Source: Candidatus Avelusimicrobium vaccinum (GTDB lineage Bacteria > Elusimicrobiota > Elusimicrobia > Elusimicrobiales > Elusimicrobiaceae). From it: DNA of 64,000 nucleotides. The DNA is taken from positions 75,660-139,659 of the forward strand of contig CADBIY010000002.1 of the NCBI GenBank assembly GCA_902794895.1. The letters are read 5' to 3'. Under the pieces are notes generated by a model. That model searched no databases. It saw nothing but the letters and a program-made list of their open reading frames with translations, and was not told the DNA's origin. Positions 43,397-51,856 of the stretch are shown piece by piece; position 1 is the first letter of the stretch; each line of letters starts with the position of its first letter. The position numbers and the translations under genes are program-made.

Positions 43397-44941
43397 TTAA
43401 TTCATCAATACTTTTTGGGCGGACGCAATCAGTTCCTCCAAATGCGAGGCATCTTGGAATGTTTCCGCGTAAAATTTCAAGATATTTTCCGTACCGGACG
43501 GACGTGCTAAAAACCACGAATTTTCCAGATACACCTTAATTCCATCGGTATCCCGCACACGGGTAACCTTTTCGCCAGCCACCTCGGTAAGACCCGTAAA
43601 ATCCGTTGCTTTTAACGATTTGACACGCGTTTTCGTCGCTTCATCAGTGGGTACATCCACGCGGGTATAATACGGGGTTCCGAATTGTTCGGTTAATTGG
43701 TGATACTTGCTTGCAATATCCCCTTGCACGGCATTTACTTCCATGAGTAAGCACACCGCCAACATACCGTCTTTTTCCGGCGTCCAACCGCTGACGGACA
43801 TACCGGCACTTTCTTCGCCGGCCAACACATATTTATGATGAACAATACCGTCTACAAAATATTTGAAACCGACGTTTACTTCATCTATCGTCAGGCCGTT
43901 GGCTTTGGCAATCCGGTCCAGCAACGAAGTAGTTCCCAAAGTACGTCCAATCATAGGCGCCTTGATCTTTTCATGTTTAATTAAATAATCGGCCAACACA
44001 CAAAGCGCATGGTTGGGCGGAATTAGCCCGCCCTCCCGCGTGGCACAGCCGAAGCGATCTGCATCCGGGTCACTTGCGCCGGCAAAGTCATAAGACCCGC
44101 TTTTTACCAATTCAATTAACGGTTTCATGGGATAGGGAGACGACGGATCCATACGGATTTTTCCGTCATGATCAATGGGAATAAAATAGAAAGTAGGATC
44201 CTGTTCTTCGCTAACCAACTCCACATTTTTTAAATGGTATTTTTCCTTAATCGCACGGTAAAAATTCAAACTTGCCCCGCCTAACGGATGAATTGCAAAA
44301 CGCAATTTTGAATTCGCAATTTTGGCAAAATCAACTATTTTTCCCAATGCTTCAATGTAAGGTGTAATCAAATCGGTACTTTTAATGAGACCTTTTTCGC
44401 GGGCTTGTTCAAATGCGATCGATTTAATAGTATCCGGTTGTGCCATATATTCATTGGCAATTTTTTCAATACGACCCGTTAATTCACTACCGGCAGGGCC
44501 TCCGTGGGAAGGATTATATTTAAGTCCCATATCCTGCGGCGGATTGTGACTGGCGGTTCCGTTTAACGAAGCACAAACGCGCCCGCTAATAATTTCAAAT
44601 GAAAAAACAGGAGTGGGTAACGCAATGTCAGAAAAGATCACTTCAATACCGTTTCCGGCTAATACTTCCGCACATAAAACTGCTGTATCGTGCGACATCA
44701 GCCGTGTATCGCCCCCCACTAAAATAGGGCCTTCAATTTTATCTTGTTTGTGAATATCGGCCACTGCTTGTGCAATTGCACGTGCATGCGCAGCACAAAA
44801 ACCAGTTCCCAAAGTGCCCCGATGACCCGAAGTTCCGAATTTTACAGCGGCAGGTTGTCCTTGCGGATGGAAGAATGCTTCGCGTAATGCACCCACATCA
44901 ATGCGTTGTTTGGTTAAAGTTCCGGCTAATTCACTTACCAT
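43397..44941 (-). CDS. pgm: Phosphoglucomutase (alpha-D-glucose specific)
   Basis: It interconverts glucose 1- and 6-phosphate. The 514-residue protein matches the E. coli Pgm branch: KFGTSGHRGTLG near residue 36, the phosphoserine loop TASHNPPQDMGLKYNPSHGG near residue 135, the metal loop DPDADRFG near 300, the sugar loop GEESAGMS near 390 and the C-terminal RPSGTENILKFYAE. The start at 44941 (MVSELAGTL) is chosen because GAGGAAATTT lies before it; a GTG four codons earlier overlaps that site. It is the second mutase in the window and is divergent from the barrel-protein gene. Confidence 0.92.
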   Translation of the reverse strand: MVSELAGTLTKQRIDVGALREAFFHPQGQPAAVKFGTSGHRGTLGTGFCAAHARAIAQAVADIHKQDKIEGPILVGGDTRLMSHDTAVLCAEVLAGNGIEVIFSDIALPTPVFSFEIISGRVCASLNGTASHNPPQDMGLKYNPSHGGPAGSELTGRIEKIANEYMAQPDTIKSIAFEQAREKGLIKSTDLITPYIEALGKIVDFAKIANSKLRFAIHPLGGASLNFYRAIKEKYHLKNVELVSEEQDPTFYFIPIDHDGKIRMDPSSPYPMKPLIELVKSGSYDFAGASDPDADRFGCATREGGLIPPNHALCVLADYLIKHEKIKAPMIGRTLGTTSLLDRIAKANGLTIDEVNVGFKYFVDGIVHHKYVLAGEESAGMSVSGWTPEKDGMLAVCLLMEVNAVQGDIASKYHQLTEQFGTPYYTRVDVPTDEATKTRVKSLKATDFTGLTEVAGEKVTRVRDTDGIKVYLENSWFLARPSGTENILKFYAETFQDASHLEELIASAQKVLMN

Positions 44942-44983
44942 AAATTTCCTCACCGATTGAATGTATTACATGCTAAAAATAGG

Positions 44984-45012
44984 TTGCACAAGCACCCATC
45001 TTTTTCTATGAT
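44984..45012 (+). promoter_or_regulatory. Promoter of the outer-membrane protein gene
   Basis: TTGCAC (44984-44989) and TATGAT (45007-45012) are 17 nt apart, giving a leader of about 27 nt that carries AAGGAG. Confidence 0.7.
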
Positions 45013-45045
45013 ATTATATATTTGAATTCTTATCAAGGAGAACGT

Positions 45046-45750
45046 ATGAAGAAAATTGTATTAGTCCTTCTTTTTATTGTATCTGCCATTCTTCCGGCTA
45101 TCGCCGATACGGATTTAGGAGATGATTTCGGAAAACACTTCGGTCCTAATTCCAATTTATCTGCTTATAACAAAGATATTAGCAATTTAATCGGCATGGC
45201 CGATTTTCATAGCGGCAGTGCGCCGGCCTTCCCCGGTTTTGATCTAGGAGTTACCTTTAATGCTATTAAACCTTCGAGCAGCAACAACATTTCTTCCGAA
45301 GATTATTTAATGGCCGGTTTTGTATCTGCCTCAACGCGGATCCCGGTCATTGGTTTAGGCGCTGTGGTACGCGGGACCTATTTTAATGGATTAGAATCCA
45401 TTGGCGGTGGTTTAACCTATCATACAAATGTGTTGGAATTTTTAAATGTATCAGCCGGTGCTTTCTATGATCATGCCCGCACGGATTATTATTCACTAAA
45501 TCACTATTCTGTATCCGTCACGGCTTCCACGTCGTTATTGATTTTTACCCCCTACGCAGGAATTGGTTACGATTATGGCGACATTTCTACCCGTAAATTC
45601 GGTTCCTTAGACCGCAGTTCAAAAGACGGTTCTATGCGTTATACGGTCGGGGTCAATGCCAAAGTCCTTCCGTTTATTTACGTCTTTGCGGCCTATACTA
45701 AAACACAAGGGGACGGAAGCATCAACGGAGGCGTAGGATTTAGTTTTTAA
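45046..45750 (+). CDS. Outer-membrane beta-barrel protein
   Basis: A 234-residue exported protein with a signal peptide (MKKIVLVLLFIVSAILPAIA, cut before DTDLG). The rest is alternating-strand, aromatic-rich sequence (VTASTSLLIFTPYAGIGYDYG, of which the ends are barrel-like), finishing INGGVGFSF. The terminal Phe and turn-strand pattern point to a small outer-membrane barrel of about 8-10 strands. No specific family was identified. AAGGAG precedes the ATG. It has its own strong promoter and is followed 15 nt later by murB. Confidence 0.75.
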   Translation: MKKIVLVLLFIVSAILPAIADTDLGDDFGKHFGPNSNLSAYNKDISNLIGMADFHSGSAPAFPGFDLGVTFNAIKPSSSNNISSEDYLMAGFVSASTRIPVIGLGAVVRGTYFNGLESIGGGLTYHTNVLEFLNVSAGAFYDHARTDYYSLNHYSVSVTASTSLLIFTPYAGIGYDYGDISTRKFGSLDRSSKDGSMRYTVGVNAKVLPFIYVFAAYTKTQGDGSINGGVGFSF

Positions 45751-45764
45751 CTTCGCAATGTGCT

Positions 45765-46676
45765 ATGGATTATAAACAAGAACTGAAAACCTTTTTTGGG
45801 GAAAATTGCCTATGGGAAGAACCCATGTCCCGCCATACCACTTACCGGACCGGTGGCCCGGCGGAAGTCTACGTATACCCCAAAACCCGGGAAGATTGGA
45901 GTTTTGTTTTAAAACTGGCACGCTCCTTTAATATTCCGCTGCACATTATTGGATTTGGTTCTAATATCTTGGTGGGCAGACGCGGAATTGATGGTATTGT
46001 TTGTTCTACGAAACATATGAACGGATTGCATATGGACGGTGAACATATCAAGGCCGAAGCCGGAACCGCGCTGGATAAAGTATGCGAAATGGCTTGCCAA
46101 TCCGGATTAGCCGGCATGGAAAAATTATCCGGCATTCCGGGAAGTATCGGCGGGGCTGTTTATATGAATGCCGGTGCGTTCGGGCAAGAAACCTTTGATT
46201 GTTTGGAATATTTTGATGCCATTGATTGGGAAGGACGGCCGGTTACTTTTTTAAAAGAAGAGATGAAATATGCTTACCGTCACGTGGAAGGAATTGAAAA
46301 CTACATTATTCTTTCGGCCAGTTTTAAGTTGCAAAAAACCTCTTTTGCCCCACTAGTAGAAACACGTAATACCATTCTCCACAAGCGATTAGAAAAACAA
46401 CCCTTGGAATATCCCTCCGCCGGAAGTGTTTTTAAACGCCCGGCAAATGACTATGCCTCCCGTTTGATTGATGACACAGGCTTGCGCGGGCTTTCTGTTG
46501 GGGGAGCCAAAGTATCCGAAAAACATGCCGGATTCATCATCAATTTTAATCATGCTACTCCCGAAGATATCAAAACTTTGATAGACCAAGTACGGCAAAA
46601 AGTAAAGGAAAAACATGGGGTGGAATTGGAATTAGAGCAAATTTTATGGGGAGAATTTAACGATTCTAACCACTAA
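45765..46676 (+). CDS. murB: UDP-N-acetylenolpyruvoylglucosamine reductase
   Basis: It reduces UDP-GlcNAc-enolpyruvate to UDP-MurNAc with NADPH and FAD in the cytoplasm. The 303-residue type II MurB has RHTTYRTGGPAEVYVYPKT near residue 24, IGFGSNILVG near 64, LSGIPGSIGGAVYMNAGAFG near 122, and PLEYPSAGSVFKRP near 212 (catalytic Ser). The C-terminal VSEKHAGFIIN block is also present. No good ribosome-binding site is seen, so it may be coupled to the upstream gene. Confidence 0.95.
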   Translation: MDYKQELKTFFGENCLWEEPMSRHTTYRTGGPAEVYVYPKTREDWSFVLKLARSFNIPLHIIGFGSNILVGRRGIDGIVCSTKHMNGLHMDGEHIKAEAGTALDKVCEMACQSGLAGMEKLSGIPGSIGGAVYMNAGAFGQETFDCLEYFDAIDWEGRPVTFLKEEMKYAYRHVEGIENYIILSASFKLQKTSFAPLVETRNTILHKRLEKQPLEYPSAGSVFKRPANDYASRLIDDTGLRGLSVGGAKVSEKHAGFIINFNHATPEDIKTLIDQVRQKVKEKHGVELELEQILWGEFNDSNH

Positions 46677-46687
46677 AAAACAAGTCC

Positions 46688-46717
46688 TTGACGAAACACG
46701 CTGTTTTAAGATACAAT
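46688..46717 (+). promoter_or_regulatory. Promoter of tRNA-Asp
   Basis: TTGACG and TACAAT are 18 nt apart. The -10 ends 27 nt before the mature tRNA. Confidence 0.7.
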
Positions 46718-46744
46718 ATAAGTACGAAAGAATTTGAGTTGTTT

Positions 46745-46819
46745 GGAGTCGTGGTGTAGCCTGGTTAACACGCTGCCCTGTCAAGGCAGAGACCGCGAGT
46801 TCGAATCTCGTCGACTCCG
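46745..46819 (+). tRNA. tRNA-Asp (GUC)
   Basis: A 75-nt cloverleaf. Acceptor GGAGTCG pairs with CGACTCC, the anticodon arm CTGCC-CTGTCAA-GGCAG gives anticodon GTC, the T-arm loop is TTCGAAT and the discriminator is G. It marks the end of the housekeeping backbone. Confidence 0.96.
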
Positions 46820-46844
46820 TATTTTAGTTTTTGATTTTTAGCAT

Positions 46845-46885
46845 AAATCCCCGTTAGAGTTTAACTCCGACGGGGATTTTTTTGT
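46845..46885 (+). terminator. Terminator after tRNA-Asp
   Basis: AAATCCCCGT pairs with ACGGGGATTT around a 15-nt loop, followed by TTTTT. The next 200 bp up to 47,087 hold no gene that I can support. Confidence 0.85.
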
Positions 46886-47087
46886 GGGAAACTGATAGCA
46901 TACGCTTTTTGGCGGGTTTCTTTGCTTTTTTGGAAATATTCTCTTTTTATGCTGACAAGAGCAGGTTGGAAGTCGCGCATAATCAAAAACGAAACACTTG
47001 TCATCATTCTTGAAGCACTAAGCTATAGATAATAAATAATTGTTCGAGTTGTTTCTTAATTATTTTGTATTATATTTAAGATATCTT

Positions 47088-48251
47088 ATGAATACTATTA
47101 AAGCCTTTATTGACGAATGTGGAACTAACGATCTCAAAACGCAAAAAGATGGGAACTTGGATTTATTTATCTCTGTCGCTATTTTAGTGCCGGAGGAAAC
47201 ATATCCGCAAATCAATGAGCAGATGCAAGAAATAATCAACAAAGTGGCTGGAGGGCATCTCAAAAGTAATAATATTCGAGCCAATCACTCGCGACGACTA
47301 CAAATCCTTCAAAAAATCCAAGATGTTCCTTTTGGTTATTACGCTTGTGTAGTAGATAAAACAGCCATTTATGAAGACTCTGGATTAGCATATAAGCGTT
47401 CCTTTTATAAATTTATTAGTCAAAAAATTTATCGTACACTAGGTACATCAATTTGTGATTTGGAAATTTATATGGACGAATTAGGGGGACCAGACTTTCA
47501 AGAAACTTTTAAAGAATATTTGAAACGTAAAGGGCTACCCAATTTATTTACGAACTTTACCCATCGTTTTGTTAAAGATGAAAATTATCCATTAATTCAA
47601 TTAGCTGACTTTATTGCTGGAACACTAAGTTACTGTTTTGAACCTCAACGAAAGTCAGAATATTCCCTCCAATTTCGTCACTTGTTACAGAACAAGGAAA
47701 CGGATATTGATTTTTGGCCTCTGCGTCAACAAGACAAGACTACTCCAGTTCCTGATAATTCTTTTGACGAGCAAATTTATAGTTTAGTAATCAATAATGC
47801 CATTAATCTAGAAACGAACATGCGAAAGGAGCATATGACCACAGATGATGTAGCTTTACTAAAAGTATTACGAATTTTATTGTTTAATAAGTTATATGAA
47901 GATGATAAGGTTATTACAGCGCAAAATCTCCAACAAAAATTATCTCTTCAAAATATTGATGTTTCAGAAAATGATATTTCGAGAAAGATATTACCACAAT
48001 TGCGTGATTACGGAATCATTATTTCCGGAACAGCAAAAGGATATCGATTGGCAACTACCTTGAAGCAAGTACAGGATTATATCTCTCATAATAAAGACAT
48101 TATCTTCCCAATGCTCAAACGTCTCAATATTGCTCGGCAAAAAATTAAATTAGCGACCGCCAATCGATTGGATATCATTAACGAAATTACTGAAAGGAAA
48201 TTGAGTGATATTCTAAATATAGAAAAAGAAAGAGAACAATTTGAGCCCTAG
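47088..48251 (+). CDS. DUF3800-family protein with C-terminal winged-helix-like region
   Basis: A 387-residue protein. The N-terminal 200 residues match the DUF3800 pattern: FIDECGTNDL (acidic, near residue 8), IYMDELGG near 125 and PLIQLADFIAGTLSY near 168, which are the spaced acids of an RNase H-like fold seen in many mobile elements and defence loci. The C-terminal half contains a helix-turn-helix-like segment (ITAQNLQQKLSLQNIDVSEN, then IISGTAKGYRL as a wing). Composition is clearly more AT-rich than the backbone. A TATTAT box 14 nt before the ATG is the probable -10. It is the first gene of the accessory region. Confidence 0.72.
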   Translation: MNTIKAFIDECGTNDLKTQKDGNLDLFISVAILVPEETYPQINEQMQEIINKVAGGHLKSNNIRANHSRRLQILQKIQDVPFGYYACVVDKTAIYEDSGLAYKRSFYKFISQKIYRTLGTSICDLEIYMDELGGPDFQETFKEYLKRKGLPNLFTNFTHRFVKDENYPLIQLADFIAGTLSYCFEPQRKSEYSLQFRHLLQNKETDIDFWPLRQQDKTTPVPDNSFDEQIYSLVINNAINLETNMRKEHMTTDDVALLKVLRILLFNKLYEDDKVITAQNLQQKLSLQNIDVSENDISRKILPQLRDYGIIISGTAKGYRLATTLKQVQDYISHNKDIIFPMLKRLNIARQKIKLATANRLDIINEITERKLSDILNIEKEREQFEP

Positions 48252-48256
48252 TTAAA

Positions 48257-49873
48257 TTACATTTTGAAAATGTGTTCTTGTTCTCCCCAATCCGAGGCGC
48301 GGATAGAAAGCAATTTTTTGAGCGTACAATCGGCAGGCTGGGTGCCATTTAGGACAGAGCGCACGATTCTGGGTGATAAAAAACTCAAATTGAGGATCCG
48401 GCGCACATATTGCACACATACCTTCTCTCTATTGGCTATTTCTTGGGTAGTCTTACCGTCTAATATATCTTGATGCCAAGCATAGGATTGGTTTAAGATT
48501 TTGATAAGTTCAGCATTAGGTCGTTTCTTCGGCTCTACAAATTGCCCCACGATTATCTTTTCTCCGTTGGCTATTGTACCGATATGGTACGGTTCCGTGT
48601 AAGTATTTTCATTCTTCAATTCTTCGGGTTTGAGTTGGTGCATTTCCCGGTTTTCATAAATGGCATTTAATAGTTCAGTTACTCGTTCTTGATATAACGT
48701 GACTTCTATCTTGTTTGGATTTAATTTCACGCGTTTGATTAGTTCTTTTTCTATATTCCGCGTTATCGGATATGATGGTAGCCGTTTGATAATTTCCTTT
48801 TGTTTGCTTACGCCAAACTGTTGGATATACGGGTATATCTTGCTTTTGTCCTTCAAAAATTCACTGAACCAATTATCTATAAACTGTTCTAAGTTAGGAA
48901 GTGAAACCTTACTGACTTTCCCCACCTTGCCCGGCTCTTTGCGGATAAGTGCTTGGCTGACATAATAGCGATACTTTTTACCACTACTACCTGTACTCCA
49001 ACTGGGGCTCATAGCGTTATCTTTATCGTCATATAGTTTGCCGGATAAAAGGCTCTTTTTAGGATCATAATGTTGGCGGTTGATACGATTATCTGCCATT
49101 ACGGCTTGGACCTGTTCAAATAGTTCAGTTGGGATTATGCCTTGGTGTTCCCCCGGATACCATGTGCCTTTATGCCCTACTAAACCAATATATGCTTTAT
49201 TACGTAGGATACAGTTCAAGTTACCTACGGATATATTATGCCCTTGTTTATTTAACCACTCTTTTAGGAGTGTGGTGCTTTTGAGTTTAATATACTTTTC
49301 AAAAATGGCGAGTAGTAACGGTAGTTTTTCCTCATCCGGGTATATCTTCTTATCCTTACGGTAATACCCTAGTGGCGGTTTGCCACCCATCCACATGCCC
49401 TTCTTTTTACTCGCGCTGATTTTATCTCTTATACGCTCCCCGGTTACTTCCCGCTCAAATTGTGCAAATGAGAGTAGCATATTTAATGTGAGCCGCCCCA
49501 TACTGGTGGTGGTATTAAAGTGTTGCGTGATAGATACAAACGAGGCATTATGCTTATCTAACACTTCTACTATTTTGCTAAAGTCCATTAAACTGCGTGT
49601 TAAGCGGTCTATCTTGTATACTACGATAATATCTATAAGTCCGTTTTGAACATCTGCGAGTAGACGTTTTAAGGCTGGGCGTTCCATGTTACCACCTGAA
49701 TACCCGCCGTCATCATACTCCGTGGGCAATAACTGCCAATACTCATGCTTTTGACTTTTGATGTAGGCCTCACATGCTTCTCGTTGAGCCTGCAGACTAT
49801 TAAACTCTTGTTCTAATCCTTCTTCGGTTGATTTTCTAGTGTAGATGGCACAACGTATTTTCTTATCACTCAT
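48257..49873 (-). CDS. Large serine site-specific recombinase
   Basis: A 538-residue large serine recombinase. The catalytic domain begins IRCAIYTRKSTEEGL with the nucleophile Ser in YTRKS (residue 13), and continues with DDGGYSGGNMERPALKRLL, VYKIDRLTRSLMDF and FAQFEREVTGERIRDKI. A recombinase domain (GYYRKDKKIYPDEEK) and a zinc-ribbon/coiled-coil region follow. Such enzymes integrate and excise phage or integrative elements without tRNA-type repeats. The ATG overlaps the stop of the DUF2924 gene (ATGA), and GGAG precedes it. The C-terminal HTH-like stretch (TTQEIANREKVCVQYVRRIL) resembles the proteobacterial phage-type members. Confidence 0.92.
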   Translation of the reverse strand: MSDKKIRCAIYTRKSTEEGLEQEFNSLQAQREACEAYIKSQKHEYWQLLPTEYDDGGYSGGNMERPALKRLLADVQNGLIDIIVVYKIDRLTRSLMDFSKIVEVLDKHNASFVSITQHFNTTTSMGRLTLNMLLSFAQFEREVTGERIRDKISASKKKGMWMGGKPPLGYYRKDKKIYPDEEKLPLLLAIFEKYIKLKSTTLLKEWLNKQGHNISVGNLNCILRNKAYIGLVGHKGTWYPGEHQGIIPTELFEQVQAVMADNRINRQHYDPKKSLLSGKLYDDKDNAMSPSWSTGSSGKKYRYYVSQALIRKEPGKVGKVSKVSLPNLEQFIDNWFSEFLKDKSKIYPYIQQFGVSKQKEIIKRLPSYPITRNIEKELIKRVKLNPNKIEVTLYQERVTELLNAIYENREMHQLKPEELKNENTYTEPYHIGTIANGEKIIVGQFVEPKKRPNAELIKILNQSYAWHQDILDGKTTQEIANREKVCVQYVRRILNLSFLSPRIVRSVLNGTQPADCTLKKLLSIRASDWGEQEHIFKM

Positions 49874-50253
49874 TTTTTCACTCCAAAGAATACATTTCCG
49901 TTCCAACTCTTACCTGTAATGGCCTTGGCTACACCGGATAAACTTTTATAGGTTTTGTGCCTATACAAATAGCCCTGCGGGGTAATTTCTACTTCGTATT
50001 TGGTACCTTGATAGGAACGGACCATTTTGGAGCCCACTTCCAATGTGGCTTTGGAATGGGAATATGCGTTTTTGGCAGCTTGCTTTACTTCATGAAAAAA
50101 GCCAAGTGGAGAAATCTTCTCACGCTTGGCTTGTTCATACCATAACAGGTATTTAATAACTAAACTTCGCCCAATTGGTGGAATAGGTCGGCCTATTACT
50201 TCTAGCCATTTTAGCTCTAATTCCCGCGCGGTTAAATGTGTATAGTTTTGCAT
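49870..50253 (-). CDS. DUF2924-family protein, recombinase partner
   Basis: A 127-residue basic protein with the DUF2924 C-terminal pattern (MVRSYQGTKYEVEITPQGYL, then YKSLSGVAKAITGKSWNGNVFFG). Genes of this family usually sit immediately upstream of large serine recombinases, exactly as here, so it is probably a recombination accessory or DNA-binding factor. The start at 50253 follows AGGAGAAAAC. The 47-bp gap upstream includes a TTGACT box and a CTTCT...AGAAG dyad, so the pair may have its own promoter. Confidence 0.82.
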   Translation of the reverse strand: MQNYTHLTARELELKWLEVIGRPIPPIGRSLVIKYLLWYEQAKREKISPLGFFHEVKQAAKNAYSHSKATLEVGSKMVRSYQGTKYEVEITPQGYLYRHKTYKSLSGVAKAITGKSWNGNVFFGVKK

Positions 50254-50300
50254 GTTTTCTCCTATACACATTACCGCTTCTTCTGGGCCTAGAAGTCAAG

Positions 50301-50966
50301 TTAAAACGTAGTGCCAATATAGTCAATAGCGTTTAATCCGGCGTCAAAACCGTACTCGTAGTAGTCTTCACGCTGGCCTGCTCCCAAATGATGGCATAAA
50401 CACATAATCCAAGGCCCATAATCGTTTTTGGTATAAGTCCGCCACAAACCAAGCATGAGGAGTGGATCCTTAAGCCATTGGCTATATTTCCCTAAAAACA
50501 GTAGAACATCTTGCGCGGTAAAATGCTCTATTAATTGCCGCGGAGCCCCTTTTACAGGATTGGTAATGTAATGCCCGCACATCATTTGACCCATACAAAC
50601 AATTCGGCCGCTAACGGCAGGCGCCCCTGTACGCACATACGTTACCGTTCCTTCATTAGCCCATTTTAGTGCTTGCTGCGTGCGAAAGACAATAAGATTA
50701 GCCAGTTCTATGGGGCTATGATTATAACAGGCAAATTTATCCCAAAAAGCGTCTCCTTCATACGTATTATGATGCCGCAAAAACTTCCGTACGGCTTGCC
50801 GTTTGGGGTACAAGTACCCTTGATGTATTTTCTGCTGGTGGAATAACACTTCATGCTCCGTTACCCGGCCAGTCGCGTACAACGCATCAAATAGCGCTTC
50901 CAATTGTTGGTCTTCATCTTCCTCCGAGCGTTTCCACGCTTGGAACATCTTATATTCTTCTACCAT
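50301..50966 (-). CDS. Protein of unknown function
   Basis: A 221-residue soluble protein with no recognised family. The N-terminus is acidic-helical (RSEEDEDQQLEALFDALYAT), with HQQKIHQGYLYPKRQAVRKF in the middle. The C-terminal half is rich in Cys, His, Trp and Tyr (YGPWIMCLCHHLGAGQREDY). GGGAGG precedes the ATG. It is the first gene after the left-facing promoter of dyad site 1, so it is a probable member of the regulon. Composition is like the backbone. Confidence 0.65.
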   Translation of the reverse strand: MVEEYKMFQAWKRSEEDEDQQLEALFDALYATGRVTEHEVLFHQQKIHQGYLYPKRQAVRKFLRHHNTYEGDAFWDKFACYNHSPIELANLIVFRTQQALKWANEGTVTYVRTGAPAVSGRIVCMGQMMCGHYITNPVKGAPRQLIEHFTAQDVLLFLGKYSQWLKDPLLMLGLWRTYTKNDYGPWIMCLCHHLGAGQREDYYEYGFDAGLNAIDYIGTTF

Positions 50967-50983
50967 ACATTCCTCCCTTAGTT

Positions 50984-51033
50984 AGTATAGAAAACCCCTG
51001 CGACAACCTGTTGTCGCAGGGGTTTTGTATTCT
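50984..51033. promoter_or_regulatory. Dyad site 1 with two divergent promoters
   Basis: GCGACAACCTGTTGTCGC (51000-51017) is a perfect dyad with 8-bp arms. To the right, 10 nt separate it from TATTCT (51028-51033), the -10 of the ankyrin gene. To the left, 10 nt separate it from TATACT (50989-50984, minus strand), the -10 of the 50301 gene. The flanks AAAACCCCT and AGGGGTTTT extend the symmetry to 36 bp. Confidence 0.75.
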
Positions 51034-51061
51034 ATATGTAAAAGATATACAGGAGTAAATT

Positions 51062-51838
51062 ATGCCTAAAATGACACTTGGCGAGGCCGCATATCAAAAT
51101 TCTATGCGCATTGTACGCCAACTTATTGAAGCTGGCGCAGATCCCAATGTATCCGAGGATGGTCTTGTGCCGTTGCGGGAAGCGTGTTTTAATGAAAATA
51201 TCCCTATGATTAAGTATTTGCTAAAACATGGAGCCAACCCGAATGGGCGCGACCCGGACTGCGGACAAAGTATTTTAGAGAGTTTTATTTGGAGTTACAG
51301 ACGCGTTACTCCGCTCGAACGCAAAATTACAAAAATATCAAAAAAACCTTATCCCTATGACCGTCCCGCTAATAGGGCAGTCTTACGACGATTATTGCGT
51401 GCGGGGGCAGACCCGAATTTACCCACCAATGCCTTACGTCCAGTATTTCACGAGGCAATTTTTAAAAATGTTCAACGTGTGGTGGCTATTTTTTTGGAAT
51501 ATGGTGCAGATGTAAATCAACGCGGAAAAGTGCACGACGGTGAAACGCCACTTATGACCGCAGCTTATTTTGCCGATATTTCTATTATGAAAATGCTGCT
51601 TGAGCACGGGGCAGACGTCAATGCGCGTGATGGGGAAGGGCATAACGCCTTGTTTTACGTAGTGGCGGGCATGTGCCCATGGCAAGAGGTACTGACTAGG
51701 TTTAAGTTACTTTTCAAATATGGCATTGATTTGCACGCACAGGACAAACACGGACACAACATTTTGCAACATGGCTCCCGCCTGGATAAAACCACTCGCC
51801 ATTGGCTATACGTACACGGCGTAAAAGAGGGAGAGTAA
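51062..51838 (+). CDS. Ankyrin-repeat protein
   Basis: A 258-residue soluble protein made of about six ankyrin repeats. Examples are IVRQLIEAGADPNVSEDGLV, MIKYLLKHGANPNGRDPDCG, LRRLLRAGADPNLPTNALRP, VVAIFLEYGADVNQRGKVHD and MLLEHGADVNARDGEGHNAL. There is no signal peptide or enzymatic domain, so it should act by protein binding. AGGAG precedes the ATG. It is driven by the right-facing promoter of dyad site 1. A terminator overlaps its stop codon. Confidence 0.88.
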   Translation: MPKMTLGEAAYQNSMRIVRQLIEAGADPNVSEDGLVPLREACFNENIPMIKYLLKHGANPNGRDPDCGQSILESFIWSYRRVTPLERKITKISKKPYPYDRPANRAVLRRLLRAGADPNLPTNALRPVFHEAIFKNVQRVVAIFLEYGADVNQRGKVHDGETPLMTAAYFADISIMKMLLEHGADVNARDGEGHNALFYVVAGMCPWQEVLTRFKLLFKYGIDLHAQDKHGHNILQHGSRLDKTTRHWLYVHGVKEGE

Positions 51839-51854
51839 TCACTCTCCCTTTTTT
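51829..51854. terminator. Terminator between ankyrin and AAA+ genes
   Basis: GGGAGAGT pairs with ACTCTCCC around AATC and is followed by six T. The stem overlaps the last codons of the ankyrin gene. Confidence 0.85.
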
Positions 51855-51856
51855 AA

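Noticed and set aside
46745-46819. tRNA-Asp as the attachment site of the island
   Set aside because: No second copy of the tRNA 3-prime end was seen in the window, and large serine recombinases seldom use tRNA genes.
46954-47037. A 27-codon frame before the DUF3800 gene
   Set aside because: It has no ribosome-binding site or promoter match, unlike the micropeptides near 59,800.
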